Notes under the pieces: model-generated | Seen by the model: only the letters and a program-made list of their open reading frames with translations | What the model was told of the DNA's origin: nothing | Database searches by the model: none | Translations under genes and position numbers: made by a program | Shown: piece by piece, positions 35,901 to 49,741 of the stretch | Layout of the letters: every line of letters begins with the position of its first letter | Numbering within the stretch: position 1 is the first letter of the stretch | Assembly: GCF_030463535.1 (NCBI RefSeq) | Contig: NC_132897.1 | Location: forward strand, 6,454,321 to 6,518,320 | Direction: 5' to 3' | Length of the DNA: 64,000 bases | DNA from: Salminus brasiliensis | Taxonomy: Eukaryota; Chordata; Actinopteri; Characiformes; Bryconidae

Positions 35901-38900
35901 ATTCCAGAGGTATTGGATGGAGCTTCATCAGTCCAGGGAAGGCAGTTCCAGTGTTTTGGGGGCTTTTTACCCATCGATCTGATGCTTGGCACTGGGCATG
36001 GTGACTTAGGCTCATGTAGGGCTGCTCCAGAGCTATTAGCAATGCTTTTCTCTTGAAGATCTGTATATATCTGGACGGACAGTAAATACTTTACAGCTTT
36101 ACGAGTTTAGAATGAATGTAATATCGATTTTTTGGCTATTTTAAAGGTGTTTTCAATGTAGTGTTTGCCAGAGTGGCCATTTATTGTGAGTTTCACATGC
36201 CTATGATTGCCAGTGATCTTTCCTAGGAGTTGCCTTATAGGCCTATCTCATTTTATTTAAGATAAGATTGTGCAGAGATTTGACAGTTCAGACGTGAGGT
36301 GTGCTGAGTTTGCATTGCAGCACAAGCCTCGTTATATGGTGGAATAGTCATTGTGACTTCGAGTTAAGATCAACAGTTAAGATTATCTCGGCTTATATAT
36401 TATGTAACCGTGCCTGGGATGTATTCTGTGATAACTTTGGCTTATCATAAAGATAACTCCAGATCTAAAGGATCTAAATCAGTAACAAAAAGCATACAAC
36501 ACCTAAAGGAATATGTCCAGTTTTTATATGGTTGCTTGGCATCCGTTGTCTACTGTTACTACAGTGCATCTACAATCCATTGCACTGTACATTACAGTTG
36601 TTGTTAAAACAAATAAAATAATAATAATAATAATAATTGAATATTCATGTGTTTTATTTTATTTGGTTTTAATGGCTTATTGCTTCATTTTGCATGTATG
36701 TGACATGGATTGACCCCTTGTAACTGAGCAGAGATTGGTTGGAGGCAGGCATCAGATCCGTCTTAACCCAATGACCGCTACTGTCAGCTGTAAAATATAA
36801 TCCCTGTTGTGGGTATTAAACACTTCTTAAACACTACTGTATGGCATAGTGAGTAAGTGTGTGTTATGGAGCAGGCCTGTCACCGGTTCAGTCATGTGTG
36901 AACAGGTGTCACAGAGGTGACATTAATCTGAGCTACACTGAGCTACACACGCAGGGCCAATGCAAATACTGTGTGAAGTGAGCATGTCATTTGCATGGGC
37001 AGGGGCATCCCTATGCTGATTGCATACTGGCACTGACTACCTAGGGTTTCCTAAATGAGATAGCTCTCAAAGGCCAAGACTGAAAAATCTTAAAAACTCT
37101 ACTTAGCTCCAGTTAGTCCTCCCCTTTGTGGGATAGTCCACACTGTCACTAGATTTGATCATAGATAATTGTGGTGAGTGCTGCTGATAGAAGAAGTTCA
37201 GTAATATGAAAAGCAAAATAGGGGAACCAGAATGGAGAGGATTACAATTCTGTTGAGTTGACTTTTATTATTACAGTAAAACAACCAAAAAAAACAAAAA
37301 GCTTTATTCATATACACTGTATGTTCAAATGTTTGTGGACACTCCTTCTAATGAATGCATTCAGCTACTTTAAGTTGCACCCGTGGCTGGCACAGATGTG
37401 CAAATGTACACATGCACATAGCCTTGTCTAGTCCATGTAGAATAGGACTCTTGTGCCTAATGCCAGGTGTGGGTTTGAAGGGCATAAAGATCCCCAGCAC
37501 TGAGCTGTGGAGCAGTGGAACTGTGTTCTCTGGAATGATGGACCAGACAGTACTTTTGGGATGAGTTGGGGATTTGAGGATGAGGAGGGGTGGCCATCGT
37601 CCAACATCCTCACCCCAGTAACGCTCTTGATTTTGGAATAAACCATGAATGAACAGGTGTCCCAATACTTCTGTCCATAGTAGTGTGTAAAAAAAAAAAA
37701 GATTAAGTAGAGGTAGGTAGCACTATATTAAACCTTATTGGGTCATATCCACCCCTACCATCCAGGGTTCAGGGAAAATAATGGCCCGTATTTATAAACT
37801 TCTCATAGTAAGAACGCTGATCTGGGATCAGTTAGGTTTCACTGAATTCAGTTAGTCAGACGATAAGAGGTGATCTTAGATCAGTACTATAAATCTGAGA
37901 TATATAATGAGGCCCATTCTTTGTTGTACTGTTCTCATATCCTGAGGGTCAGAACACACTTCACACTTGAAGAGCCTAACAGTCCTAACAGCAGTGAATT
38001 GAATCTCTATCCCCAAAGTAGCTTTCTAGGAAAGGCTTGATTTAAATTATTTGCACTGTGTCAGTGTTGTATGATTGCTACAGAATCTTATCAGTAGCAC
38101 AAGAGAACAGTTTTCTTATCATTGCAGGGCTGAGTGAACTCTTCACTTCTTTGGGTCTGTTCAATAAAGCGTATGGTTAATGTGTTACCAAAGAATTCCT
38201 GACCAAGTTCACATATGGTCTCCTGTGGTCCGCCACTCATTTTGCTAAACCCCTTAAACCCTAGGGGGCCATATGGCCCCAATGCTTTAATTCCCTACTT
38301 TGATAACTGCATAACTTATGTGGCAGGTTAGTTACCAGCATGACCAGCTTCAACAAAACTGCTCAGCCAGCTTTACCAAATCAGTATAATCAGCTTAACA
38401 GCCATATCAGCCAGTCATTTTTCTAAACCAGCTCAACCATCAAACTCAAGTTTTACTGTACACTTAACCAGCTGGCTTACCTGCATAGGGTATGTATTCT
38501 CCTGGATGTCAAACTTTTAAACCACCTCGACCATCTGAAAGCAGCACAAGCTGGCCTTGAGTTGGATTTTCCAGCAGGGGAGATACGAGACATTCAGACA
38601 GAGATTAACTAGTAGTTACTTAATAATAAGCCTGCAGTTTAGGGGATTAGGCACTTCCAAATCTCAGCAAAGGAGAAATTGTTGCATCTTTGTTTGTTAA
38701 GTATTGCTAGTTACCCATATCTTCTTCTCCCGCTGTGCTCTGCTCACTCACTCTTTATTTCATTTCTCTTTTCAGCCAGAAATTTCAATGTGCAGAAATC
38801 TGAAGCAATGCTACGAAAGGTATGGTACTTTTTTCTCTGATTCTTTATATAAAACATATGGCTTATGCTTTAGAAGAATTACTGTGTGTCCAATTTAAAG

Positions 38901-41900
38901 ACACATTTTAATAGCATGCTGTCAGAAATTCCTCATTATATGAAAATGTGCTGAAAATGTAAGTATGAATGTATGAAAATGTATGAAAACTACAAAACCT
39001 GCCTCTGTTGGGCCCTTAAGCAAGCTCCAGGGGCGCCATAGACAGGCTGAACCTGTGCTCAGATCCTGGCTTTTTCAGCTGGGATGTGCAAAAAACTAGG
39101 GTAGTGGTTGCATAGTGGTTAGGGTGCTGGGTTATCGTTAACCAGGTTATGGGTTCGAGACTGGGCCCTCTGCTCAAGGGCGAATTGGCCTGTTAGAGGA
39201 GTGTATCAGTATGAATTCTTCTAGTGGGAGATGTCCCTCAGGGTGTGGTGGGAACCCAGCTGTGAGTTGGAATTCATGCAACAGACTCAGTTCGATGAGT
39301 CACAACGTTAGCCAGTCACAAGCTGGCAGCACTCATGACCCTGTTCCTGGTTGGATTCTGCTGATTCAATTGTGTCAGGGTTATGTACTCCACTGACCCT
39401 ATATTCTCAGTTCCTTTATAATCAGTGAAGGTGACACAATTCACTCAGCCCTACATTGTTCTCAAATATATATATAAAAAAAAGGAAGTTCGATGGTTAG
39501 TTTTGAGAAACCCAACATTGCAAGAAGCAGCTTTCTTTGGTTCACAATACACACAATCCTAAAGGATACAACAACTTAACGACTTTACACTGATGAACAT
39601 GACTACAGTTAAAGTATGACTCTCTTAGCGCCAATTATCTCAAGTCTTGACATGTTAGCTTAGTCTCAAAAAACTGCTCCGACCGCTGTGGAGTGAACAT
39701 ACACAGAATAGCCATAAATGTTTCCACCTGTTCAGAGAGAAAGACATTAGAGATTAATGAGAAGAACCACAGTACACACCATGTGTTGTTTTTCCAATGC
39801 TCCTCAGGTGAAAATAGAGAGGGTATTGGGAGACTCACATACTACCACTAACACACAGGTACTCTGGTATCTAGGAAGGTATCTCCCTGGTTTCTGTTTA
39901 CATGAACATTTACATTTAGCAGATGTCCTCACGCATGCCCTTACAATGACATACTGTCTACTCAAAAAGCTCTTCCTGGTTTAAATCAAGGGTATTCAAA
40001 TAGAGCTTATAATGCTTTTGTTGGCGTAACTGTCTCTACTGTCCAGGGAAGAAGGTGGTCTACTAGATTTTGGAGCAATTCTGCTGTGAGAATTTGATTG
40101 TGTTTAGTAACCAGAACATTAGTAAGTTCAGGATGTTGGATGATCACCACCCCACCTCATCCCCAACTCCACAACATACCAAAAGTGGATAAAAAGTTGG
40201 ATGAAGCACCATCCACCATTATTCCAGAGAACACAGTTCCACTGCTCCACAGCTCAATGCTGGGGGCTGTATACCTCTCTAGCCCACGTCTGGCATTAGG
40301 CAGCATGGTGCCAATAGGCTCATGTTTATCTGCTCCAGAGAGTCCTATTCTGTTGACAGTGCTTCTGTGTGTACATTTGCACATCTGTGTCTGCAGTGAG
40401 TACAACCTAAAGTAGCTAAATGCATTCATTAGAAGGGGTGTCCACAAATATGTGGACATATAGTGTACCTCTGGGTCAAGACGTTTCCAGAAACAATTTG
40501 TGTTGTGTTTTGACTGTGGTTATCAATAGCACATAGTTCCGCACTTGGCATGAAGACCTGTCCTTCTAGTATTTTCCAGCACAGCTTCTTCCACAGTTGC
40601 CTTTTTGAGAGAAGGTCAAAAGTAGTTTTCACGTTCTTTAAATTACTAGAAATAAAGGAGTTTGGAAGTTTCCAAACGTTTACCAATCACGCCCAAGTCC
40701 ATAAAGTCCATATATGAAAACTAAGCTGCAAAAACAGCCCATTTAGGAATCACTCTTTATATATCTCTTCCAATTCAGCTTACAACAGCTCTGCCCGCTC
40801 ACACTGCCGTTCTCAGAAGTGCTTCGGCTCGAAGTGCCTTTGAATGAGGCACATTAAAAGGCAGCCAGTCGGAACAGAGTTTATTTATTATGCTTATATC
40901 CATGTTGAGCACAGTAACACAATCATCCTGCTTAATTATAAAGGCTTCAAATAGGTTTACAACACTATTTTAAGGGACCACTTTTTACCCATTCCATGCA
41001 CAGTCTATGAAGGTAGATGGAGTCCTTTTCTTTGGAATTTTACAAAAGTAAAGAGGGCAATGGATCATAAATACGTTGACAAGACTCCTTAGGGGGGGAC
41101 AGAACTTGCCATGTGGGCAGAAATAGGTTTGTCTCAGTGTTAGAACAGGATTGGCTGTTCAGAGGCATTGAATCACCTAGATAAAGAGTTAGCATGCAGT
41201 TGGAGACACTGTCAGTTTGAGACGGTTGGATACAGTTGAGCTGACTTGGAGTGAGAGAAAAGAAGAGTTTGAGAAGATTGTTTAGAGGACATAGATAGTG
41301 AGGCCTTATCAGTACAGCCTCCACTCTGGCTGAGACATGGGGCTGAGAGAAAGAAAGACATGTTATGGTTATTGATTTATTAATTGTTGTACCAATCCGT
41401 TTTTTTAGTTCCATTAGGTATTAGTTCTTCCTATTTTGCCATCGTAAAACTGCAAACCCTCACTTCGCATTTTATAGCTTAATCATAAAATTATGTCATT
41501 CATTCTTTACCCTTTGCCAGTTATGTCCACTGGGAGAAAATATGTAAACTGATATGTCTGAAAACTGAGGATAAATGGAACTGTATAGGTGTGGCGCTGC
41601 ACAGACTGTTGACGCTAGAAAAGTAATGATTGAATTTATGTTCTCTATGCTCCCTAATAATTTTATTTTTGTTCAATGGCAGGAGCAGGACAATAAATTA
41701 TATCTATATGTTACCCTATTAGAAAGGTTTGTGGCCGCTCGGTTGAGTTGCCCAAATAGGGTAAACAGAATTAAATGATAATGTTAGCTCAGCATAAACA
41801 CTGCACAAGAACATATCGCCAATTTCCTAGCTAGACTGAATTGAACACTGTACGTTGAATAGCTATTGCTACAACTATAGGATCACTCAAACCACATACA

Positions 41901-44900
41901 AGTCAATACAAGTGTAAACAGAATGCGTGATCAAATTCTGCCAGGCAATCGGAAATACGTCTGTCGAAAAAAACATTACTACAAATATTAATAACTGTGG
42001 ATCTTGGCTTCCTTCTCTCCCTCGCTCTTTCTCTCTCTCTCATGTGTGTGTGTACACGCTCTTACTCGCACCAATTTACCGTTAGATGATGGCAGTATTA
42101 CAGAGTTTGTTCCCTTACTGTTTAAAAAGCCTGGTGCATATTCTGATAGGGCTGTTACAGGAATGCAAGAACCATCGATTGTTCCCCTGTGTTGTCGAAG
42201 AACCCCCACTGTTCCCCTAAACCATTCACAGTCTCCTGGTGCAGAACAATTTTGATGAAAAAACGCTGTGTACAGAAAGTAAAATGGAAATGATGTATGT
42301 GTTGGTGAGCTTCTTAAGTGGAACACTAAAATCTGATCTAATCTAGTCACACCGGTGACACATTTTAATGAAACATTAAACAGAATCCGGTCAAAGTAGA
42401 TCCAGATACTATACAGATACAAGACATATGTTAATGCCAGGGCCTTAAGTAGCACCTTAATTTTTAAGAGTAAAGTAGTCATTTTGTTCCTCTCTGATCA
42501 TTTTCTTTTATTTTATTGATAATCATTTTTATTAATAAGTAAACTTTATGCCAAAAAAAGATTCTGAGATGCTTGAAAACTGTGGGCCCTGATCTCAGAA
42601 ATGTTCTCCTTTACCTTTTAGCATTTGGAGTTCCGGAAACACATGAAAGCTGACACTATCACTGCTGACTGGAAGCCCCCTGAGGTATAATGCACACATA
42701 ATGGACACTATACAACCTAATGGAAGTCCCAGTTGGAAGTCCCAATCAGAAAACAGTCTCAAGTTTCAGAGATGGCATTTCCATTATTATCTTATTCTTA
42801 TTAGATTTCTTTTAGGCTGCTGTCGAACCACGTTTTTCTGTTGAGTTAGCCTCAGCATTAATGCTAAAGCTTGACAGAGTTCAGATGTTAACCTTTATTC
42901 TTTTATTTCTGCCTGTTGCTGTTGTGCTCCCCGTCCAGGTGATAGATAAATACCTCTCTGGAGGCATGTGCGGCTACGACAGAGAGGGCAGCCCTGTCTG
43001 GTATGACGTCATTGGGCCTGTGGACCCCAAAGGTCTCCTTCTGTCAGCTTCCAAGCAGGACTTCATCAAGTGCAAAGTCAGAGACTGTGAGATGCTGCAG
43101 AAAGAGTGCGACTTGCAGAGCAAACGGGTGCGTTCTCAAACCCAGTGCTTCTTAAACTGGTCCTCAGGGACCTGCAGACGGTCCAGGTTCTTTTTGCAAA
43201 CCAGTAGGCAACATATAGAGCAAAAATGTAGACCTTCTGAGGGTCTTTCTCACTCTGAGGACTGGTGTGATAACCACTGCTTTATAAACTCTATAAATCA
43301 CATCCATGCTCACCTGTCCTACCTGTGGTTGAGTTAACAGTCATGTTATTGATTGCAAAAGCACAGGGAGATACGTTATCATCATTTACATAAGATCACC
43401 CAGTAGAAGGGGGAAGATAGGAATACGGAATAGGAAGATATAGCTCTTATTTTATATATATATATATATATATGTCCATATATCTATATATATATATGGT
43501 TTGATAGTTATAAATATAAAGAACATGTATTTTCACAGGTGCTTGTTTAATAGCTGTTCTCCTGAAATATTGTGAAATACACAGTCATAACAGAATATAC
43601 CACCTACCTAATAGTGGAAATAACCACCCTTGGCTCAGATGACACTACGAGACATCTTGACATGGTCTGTATTAGGTGATGGAAGGTGTTTATAGAGAGT
43701 AACTGCTCCACACTGGCACGCCAATTGTTCAGTTCCACTTGCCGGAGCCGTCATTCCTCTTTGGCATCAATGGCCTGTGCGGCACCACAGTTATGCCATT
43801 GGGAGGCACTTAAGGTGAGAGAAGTTTATTCTTGGTACACCTTCACAACAGCGGCTGTAGAACATCCCACAAAGTTAATCATTTCCGAGATGCTATCACC
43901 CTTTACCCGGTACCCTATTATCACACCCTTTTTGGACATTAGCCAAATCACATCCTTTGCCCATGCCGACTGTTTTGCACTCGCTACAACTGACTGGTGT
44001 GCATCAATATACCCTTTCGCATGGCATCGGTGACGTCCCGGACACAGTGCATTACAAACCAGGGGTAGTCATAATATTCTGATATGACTGTGACAGTGGG
44101 CGAAGGTCCTTCTAGAGCCGCCGTAGTGAAGGTGAACAGAGAATGGACTTCACACATTAAGTGCCTCCCAACGGCATAACAGTGGTGCCCCATAGGCTAT
44201 TGAGGCCAGATGTGGAATGTGTACTCCGGCAAGTGGTACAGAGCAATTAAAGTGCCACTGTGAACCAGTTATCCTCTATAATCACCTCTATAAACACCTT
44301 CCCTCACCTAATACAGTCTATGCCACCACTTCTTCACATCTTGCTAGTTTCATCCAAGCCAAGGGTGGTCATAATGTTCTGATGACTGTGTAAGTCTGTG
44401 CAAACGTCCTTCCTCTATTTTTATGTCTAAATAAACAGGATAAAGTGAGAACTGTCACTTCCCATGTTTAATTTTTTGTTGACACCCTTCTATATCGGAT
44501 GTCTCCTGTTCTTCTGCTGTTTGTTTATACAAAGCGCCCGTCTCTCTCTCTCTTGCATATCAGTTGGGGAAGAACGTGGAGGCCATCACAATGATATATG
44601 ACTGTGAGGGTTTGGGTCTGAAGCATTTATGGAAGCCTGCTATAGAACTCTATGGAGAGGTAGGATTATATCCCTGTGTATTTAGCGTATCTGTGTGTAC
44701 TCTAATGACCTTACCCTCTGCTTTGCCTCAAACATGCCTCTGTTGAAATGTAAAATGTGTAAATATTTACATGTCATGACCCCTTGCTGAACATGGCTTA
44801 AAAAAGGGGGACAGTTCTTGGGGACAGAACTCTTGAGCAATCAGCAGATGTTTATTTCTTATAGGTCCTGACCATGTTTGAAGACAACTATCCGGAAGGT

Positions 44901-47900
44901 CTCAAGAAGTTGTTTGTAATAAAAGGTTTGTTCTCATATCCAGTTAAATATTGACACAACATTTGTAGTTTATGCATAAATGATAACTACACAGTAACAC
45001 AGCTATATGAACACAGTTTTCTCTGCATTAGTGAACGTGGATGGATTGTGCTAATGACTTGTAACCTGATGGCTTGATTGCTTTTATGCTACAACGTTTT
45101 GTTTGTTTTTGCAGCACCCAAATTGTTTCCTGTGGCCTATAATCTGGTGAAGCACTTTCTGAGCGAAGACACTAGGCGCAAGATCATGGTTCTGGGATGT
45201 AAGATAAACAAACCTTTTGTGTTATCTCACTGATTGATCACTGATTCTCACTTATTGCTGTTGACTTTTGCTAGGCATGAACCAGTGAATCTGCAGTGTA
45301 AAGTCAAGCCAACTTAAAATATGTATTATATATTATATAAGTAACTGATTACAGAGCAGAGAATTTAACTTCAGCTGCAGCTCATTTACTAATGTTTTTA
45401 AAAAAATGTGTTATGAGAATTTTTGGCGGAACTAAGTTAAATGAACTCTAAAACACTCTATATGTTATTTAGTTGTTTTACAGTGTGATTTTTAATTAAA
45501 GCCCATGGGAACCTAAATCTACTTTTCTGTCTAATGAAGTTAACCTAGCTCTTTAGGGCCCCCAGTTTAAATGTACAAAGTATGTCTCAAGAATATATTC
45601 CCAAAGTCTAATAGAAAGTCCTGCTGTATGTCACCAGTATTGCTCTCCTCGACATAGAAAAGTGGGTCAGTTTTGCCTCAGCATACCCCTGACCAATCAC
45701 AAGGCTAACATGGCGTCACCATCTCTCCAAGTCTGAGCAACCTGGAGAGCTAAAGATTAAGCGAAAGCTAAACCTGGCGAGCTAAAGCTCAAGCCGCAAT
45801 TTGGAGAGTGGCTACCATGCACGTCCTATCATTCTTAACGTCCAGCGTCTGTCACCTCTCCGCTTCACTGTGGAATTTAGTGGCTGGGTGCCGGGATGGA
45901 CGGAAAGTCCCCACACAGCACCGTAGCCGGGGATATCTGCTGCCTGCAGCACCCCATCTCGTAGGCCACTGCCGGAATGGAGACGTTTTTATAAATGGGC
46001 TGATAACTTGGTTACAAATAGCAAAACCTTAGTAAACCGTAAAGAATGGTAAATTCACAGCCACAGTTTAAAGTAAAAAAGCACAAAAAATAAAACACAA
46101 ATCAGCGTTGCCTTGGTAACTCTAAATATAGATTATTAATATTCGAATATTGAGACCATACCTAGACCGAGGTGTGAGGAATGAGCTTTAAAATAAAATA
46201 TGTAAGCATTGTAAAGTAAGAGTTAAAGTCCTGCTCTACTGATTAGGGCCTGGCTGATATGGACCTTTTAGTGGGTGCAATATAGATACCGATTTCAGAG
46301 GGCTACAGTTTCAATAGGCGATATATAAAATGAAGCACACAACTAAAATCTAGAATGTAAAATTATATGTCAGTTGTCCGTAGTTTCTCAAATCTCTTTA
46401 TGTGAGTTACATGTTTGTATAACATAGCTTATATACATACAGTTAAACAGGGGGCTCAGTTGGGTTCTTCTGTGGGAAAGGTGTTTTGGCATTGTGTGTC
46501 TACATCTTGATGCTGCCGTGACCAAATTGCACATAACAGATAAACAGCTCAGTTGTATTTTAATTGAATGTTCAATACTAAGGTGTACCCACAGCTTAAG
46601 CACTGATTGTGATCGAAATTGCATCTGTTTTAATCCTGTTCAGCGAATTGGCAGGAAGTTTTACGGAAGCATATCGACCCTGAGGAGCTCCCAGCTGTTT
46701 ACGGGGGAAAACTGACTGACCCTGACGGCGACCCCCGCTGCAAAACCAGGGTAAGTGATGGAGGTCACATAGGGTCACAGCCCTGCCTAAGTGACATCAG
46801 CTTGTTAGCAAACAGGTAGTTGCAATTGCAGGCATAGTGTCATAGTTAGGCGCTACATGCATTATTTAATGCTGAACAGGCTACTAGTCCCTTTTTTAAC
46901 TAGATAGTCATGTCTTGAAATTGGCTTGTGTTGAAAATCAGCTGAAGTTGCAACATGTACTTCCTTTAAACGTCCTGTCCTTCGGTTAGTAACATATGTT
47001 CCTGAATACAGTCTGTATCTTTCTCAGCTCAGCTTGAACAGTGTTCAGTGTGCGTATGGCTGTCGGTTCAGTATACAGTAACTCACCTCATATCTGTAGT
47101 AACAGTGGTTTCACCACTGCTGGCACTCACTGGGATTAAATGGGCCCTAGAGTGGAAAACTGTGTTTACCTTGGCATAGTTAAATACTTAAATACTGTTG
47201 TTCCTCCCATGTTAAGTCGGTAAAAGAGCTAGGCCAATCCCAAAACCCAAAAGCTGTTAATGTACCCCTCCAAAATTGACAAACTCCACCTGCTAGTCAA
47301 ATCGATGCTAAACACAACAACGTCAGGACAAGATGGAAGCAAAGGCTAATAGCTAATACTAACCTTGGCAGGTACTAGGCTAAAAGCTAACCATACCAGA
47401 CTAGAGCTTAATAAACTCTGATCAGCTGCAGGTTTCATTCTGAGGGAAAATAACAGGGTGGTAAACATGCTTGTTAAACTAAGCATTTTTCACCTCAAAC
47501 AAATTCACATGCTTAGTGTGCATCAAAAGACATTAAAATACTTAAATAATAATAATAATATAGAATAAAAAACTTTCTGGTGGGACTTTCAAATAGTACA
47601 TTATCTATGATCAGTCTAGTTTAGAGTTGATTTTAAGAATCTGCCCTGTGCTTTCACAGATTTAGTGAAACTGAACTGCCTAGACAGACCACACTGATTC
47701 TGCAACACCAAGCCACTGCTTCAGGATCAGGCAGTAGCAGCTTTAATATTAGCCTTGTAGGCCTAGTATCCCGGGCTTGGTATTCATCAGTCTTACTCTG
47801 AGAAACTTAATGCAGACCCTGATGCAGTAGAGCAGCAAAGAACAGCCTGCATGTTCTACATGTTCTGAGATCTCAATATATTAGAAGTAGGCAGGTTGGC

Positions 47901-49612
47901 AAGCATTTCCTCAGGTTGTGCACTCTTGGCTTTTGCTAGATTGTGAACTATGTTTGAAATGTGCTCTATTGCATACAAATATTATCTCTAGACGGAAACA
48001 TTTAGATAGAAGATTTAGAGATTATGGTATTGCCTGGAGCAGAGCCCAGTTTGTTGCTTCACTGTGCGTTATCAATTGCATTGATTCACAGCAGTGATTA
48101 GAGATTTTTTTTTGTTAGTTATTAGTGTTCTGCCTCACAGCATCAGTATTAACAAGCATCTCAAATTGGACTATATATATATATTGCATTATTAACAATT
48201 TATTAATATATATCTGTAGTAACAGTGGTTTCACCACTGCTGGCACTCACTGGGAAAACTGTGTTTACCTTGGCATAGTTAAATACTTAAATACTGTTGT
48301 TCCTCCCATGTTAAGTCTGTAAAAAAAGATCTAGGCCAATCCCAAAACCCAAAAGCTGTTAATGTACCCCTCCAAAATTGACAAACTCCACCTACTAGTC
48401 AAAGCCTTTCGCTGCTAAACACAACAACGTCAGGAGAAGATGGAAGCAAAGGCTAATAGCTAATACTAACCAGGTGAAACACCGTTTGGCAGGTACTAGG
48501 CTAAAAGCTAATCATACCAGACTAGAGCTTAATAAACTCTGATCAGCTGCAGGTTTCATTCTGAGGGAAAATAACAGGGTGGTAAACATGCTTGTTAAAC
48601 CCACAACTGAGCATTTTTCACCTCAAACAAATTCACATGCCTAGTATTTGTGCAGTTTATTAATACAGACAATTTTAACAGATTTCATCAGAAGTCAATA
48701 ATTCAACATGTCATGGAGGATGGCTTACAAAAAATTATATTGGGCTGATATAAGCATCCTCTAATAGATCTGTCCTGGAAAATGACAACATTCATTCAAG
48801 TGAATTTGCCCTACATGGCATTGTGCATCCTGTATACTTGGGTGGTATGACGGTAATACTGTTTACCACAGTACAACTTCTGTTCTGTGTCTATCTAGTA
48901 CACGGCAAGTAAGCTCATCCCCCCATGTGCCTTTAAGAGATCCACACCCACCATATTTGCAATTTTAGCAACACTGAGTTTGACTGAAAGACAGCAAGCC
49001 CTAATGAACCATCATCTTTGAAATCCGATTTCTGTTGCACATTATTGTCTACAGAGAGAACCATTTAGAAGATAGAAGAAGGAGATATGGCATTGTGGTG
49101 CTGTCTGGAACAGAGCCAATTGAGTTGCTTCACTGTGTGTTGTAGATTGGATTGATGCTCTGCAGTGACTAGGCATTTCTATCAGTTATTAGTGCTGAGA
49201 GTTAAAGCTGTGGCATGCAGTCTGACTATGGGTGCAGTAGTCATTACACGCTCTAAGCTAATGTTTTCTGGACATATAATAGATGTACAGTGATCCAAAT
49301 GTGTCTGGCAGTGTATCACAATACCAGACAGTCTGGGGATTCTTGTTAAACGTTACCAACAGCATATCGCCATCATGCAAAAACCTTGTGCCTCCAGAAT
49401 AGCGACTTTAGAGGAGAAGGCAATCTTACTGGCTTTCAGTGGAAGTCATTGTAAAAATATTTTATTCAAAGTCAATTTTGGAGCATTTCTACTAGTCCAG
49501 TAAAGAACAAACCCAGTAGACGCAGTAAAGAACAACTGCCAGATTCAAGTTATGTAAAAAAATGACAAACAACAAAAATGGGGATACAGGTTTTTTGTGT
49601 GACAGCTACAAT

Positions 49613-49663
<51 letters not shown>

Positions 49664-49700
49664 CATGTGTGTGTGCGTGTGTGTGTGTGTGTGTGTTCTG

Positions 49701-49741
<41 letters not shown>

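Noticed and set aside
39096-39200. Possible tRNA gene
   Set aside because: A- and B-box-like motifs are present, but no cloverleaf can be closed by eye. A SINE head is the simpler reading.
41988-42482. 164-codon minus-strand open frame in a SEC14-like gene intron
   Set aside because: No recognisable motif; the C-terminal part comes from a CT-rich simple tract. A long chance frame is likely.
43686-44033. 115-codon open frame within the 810-bp hairpin element
   Set aside because: It lies on one arm of an inverted repeat, and the other arm gives no matching constraint. No protein family is seen.
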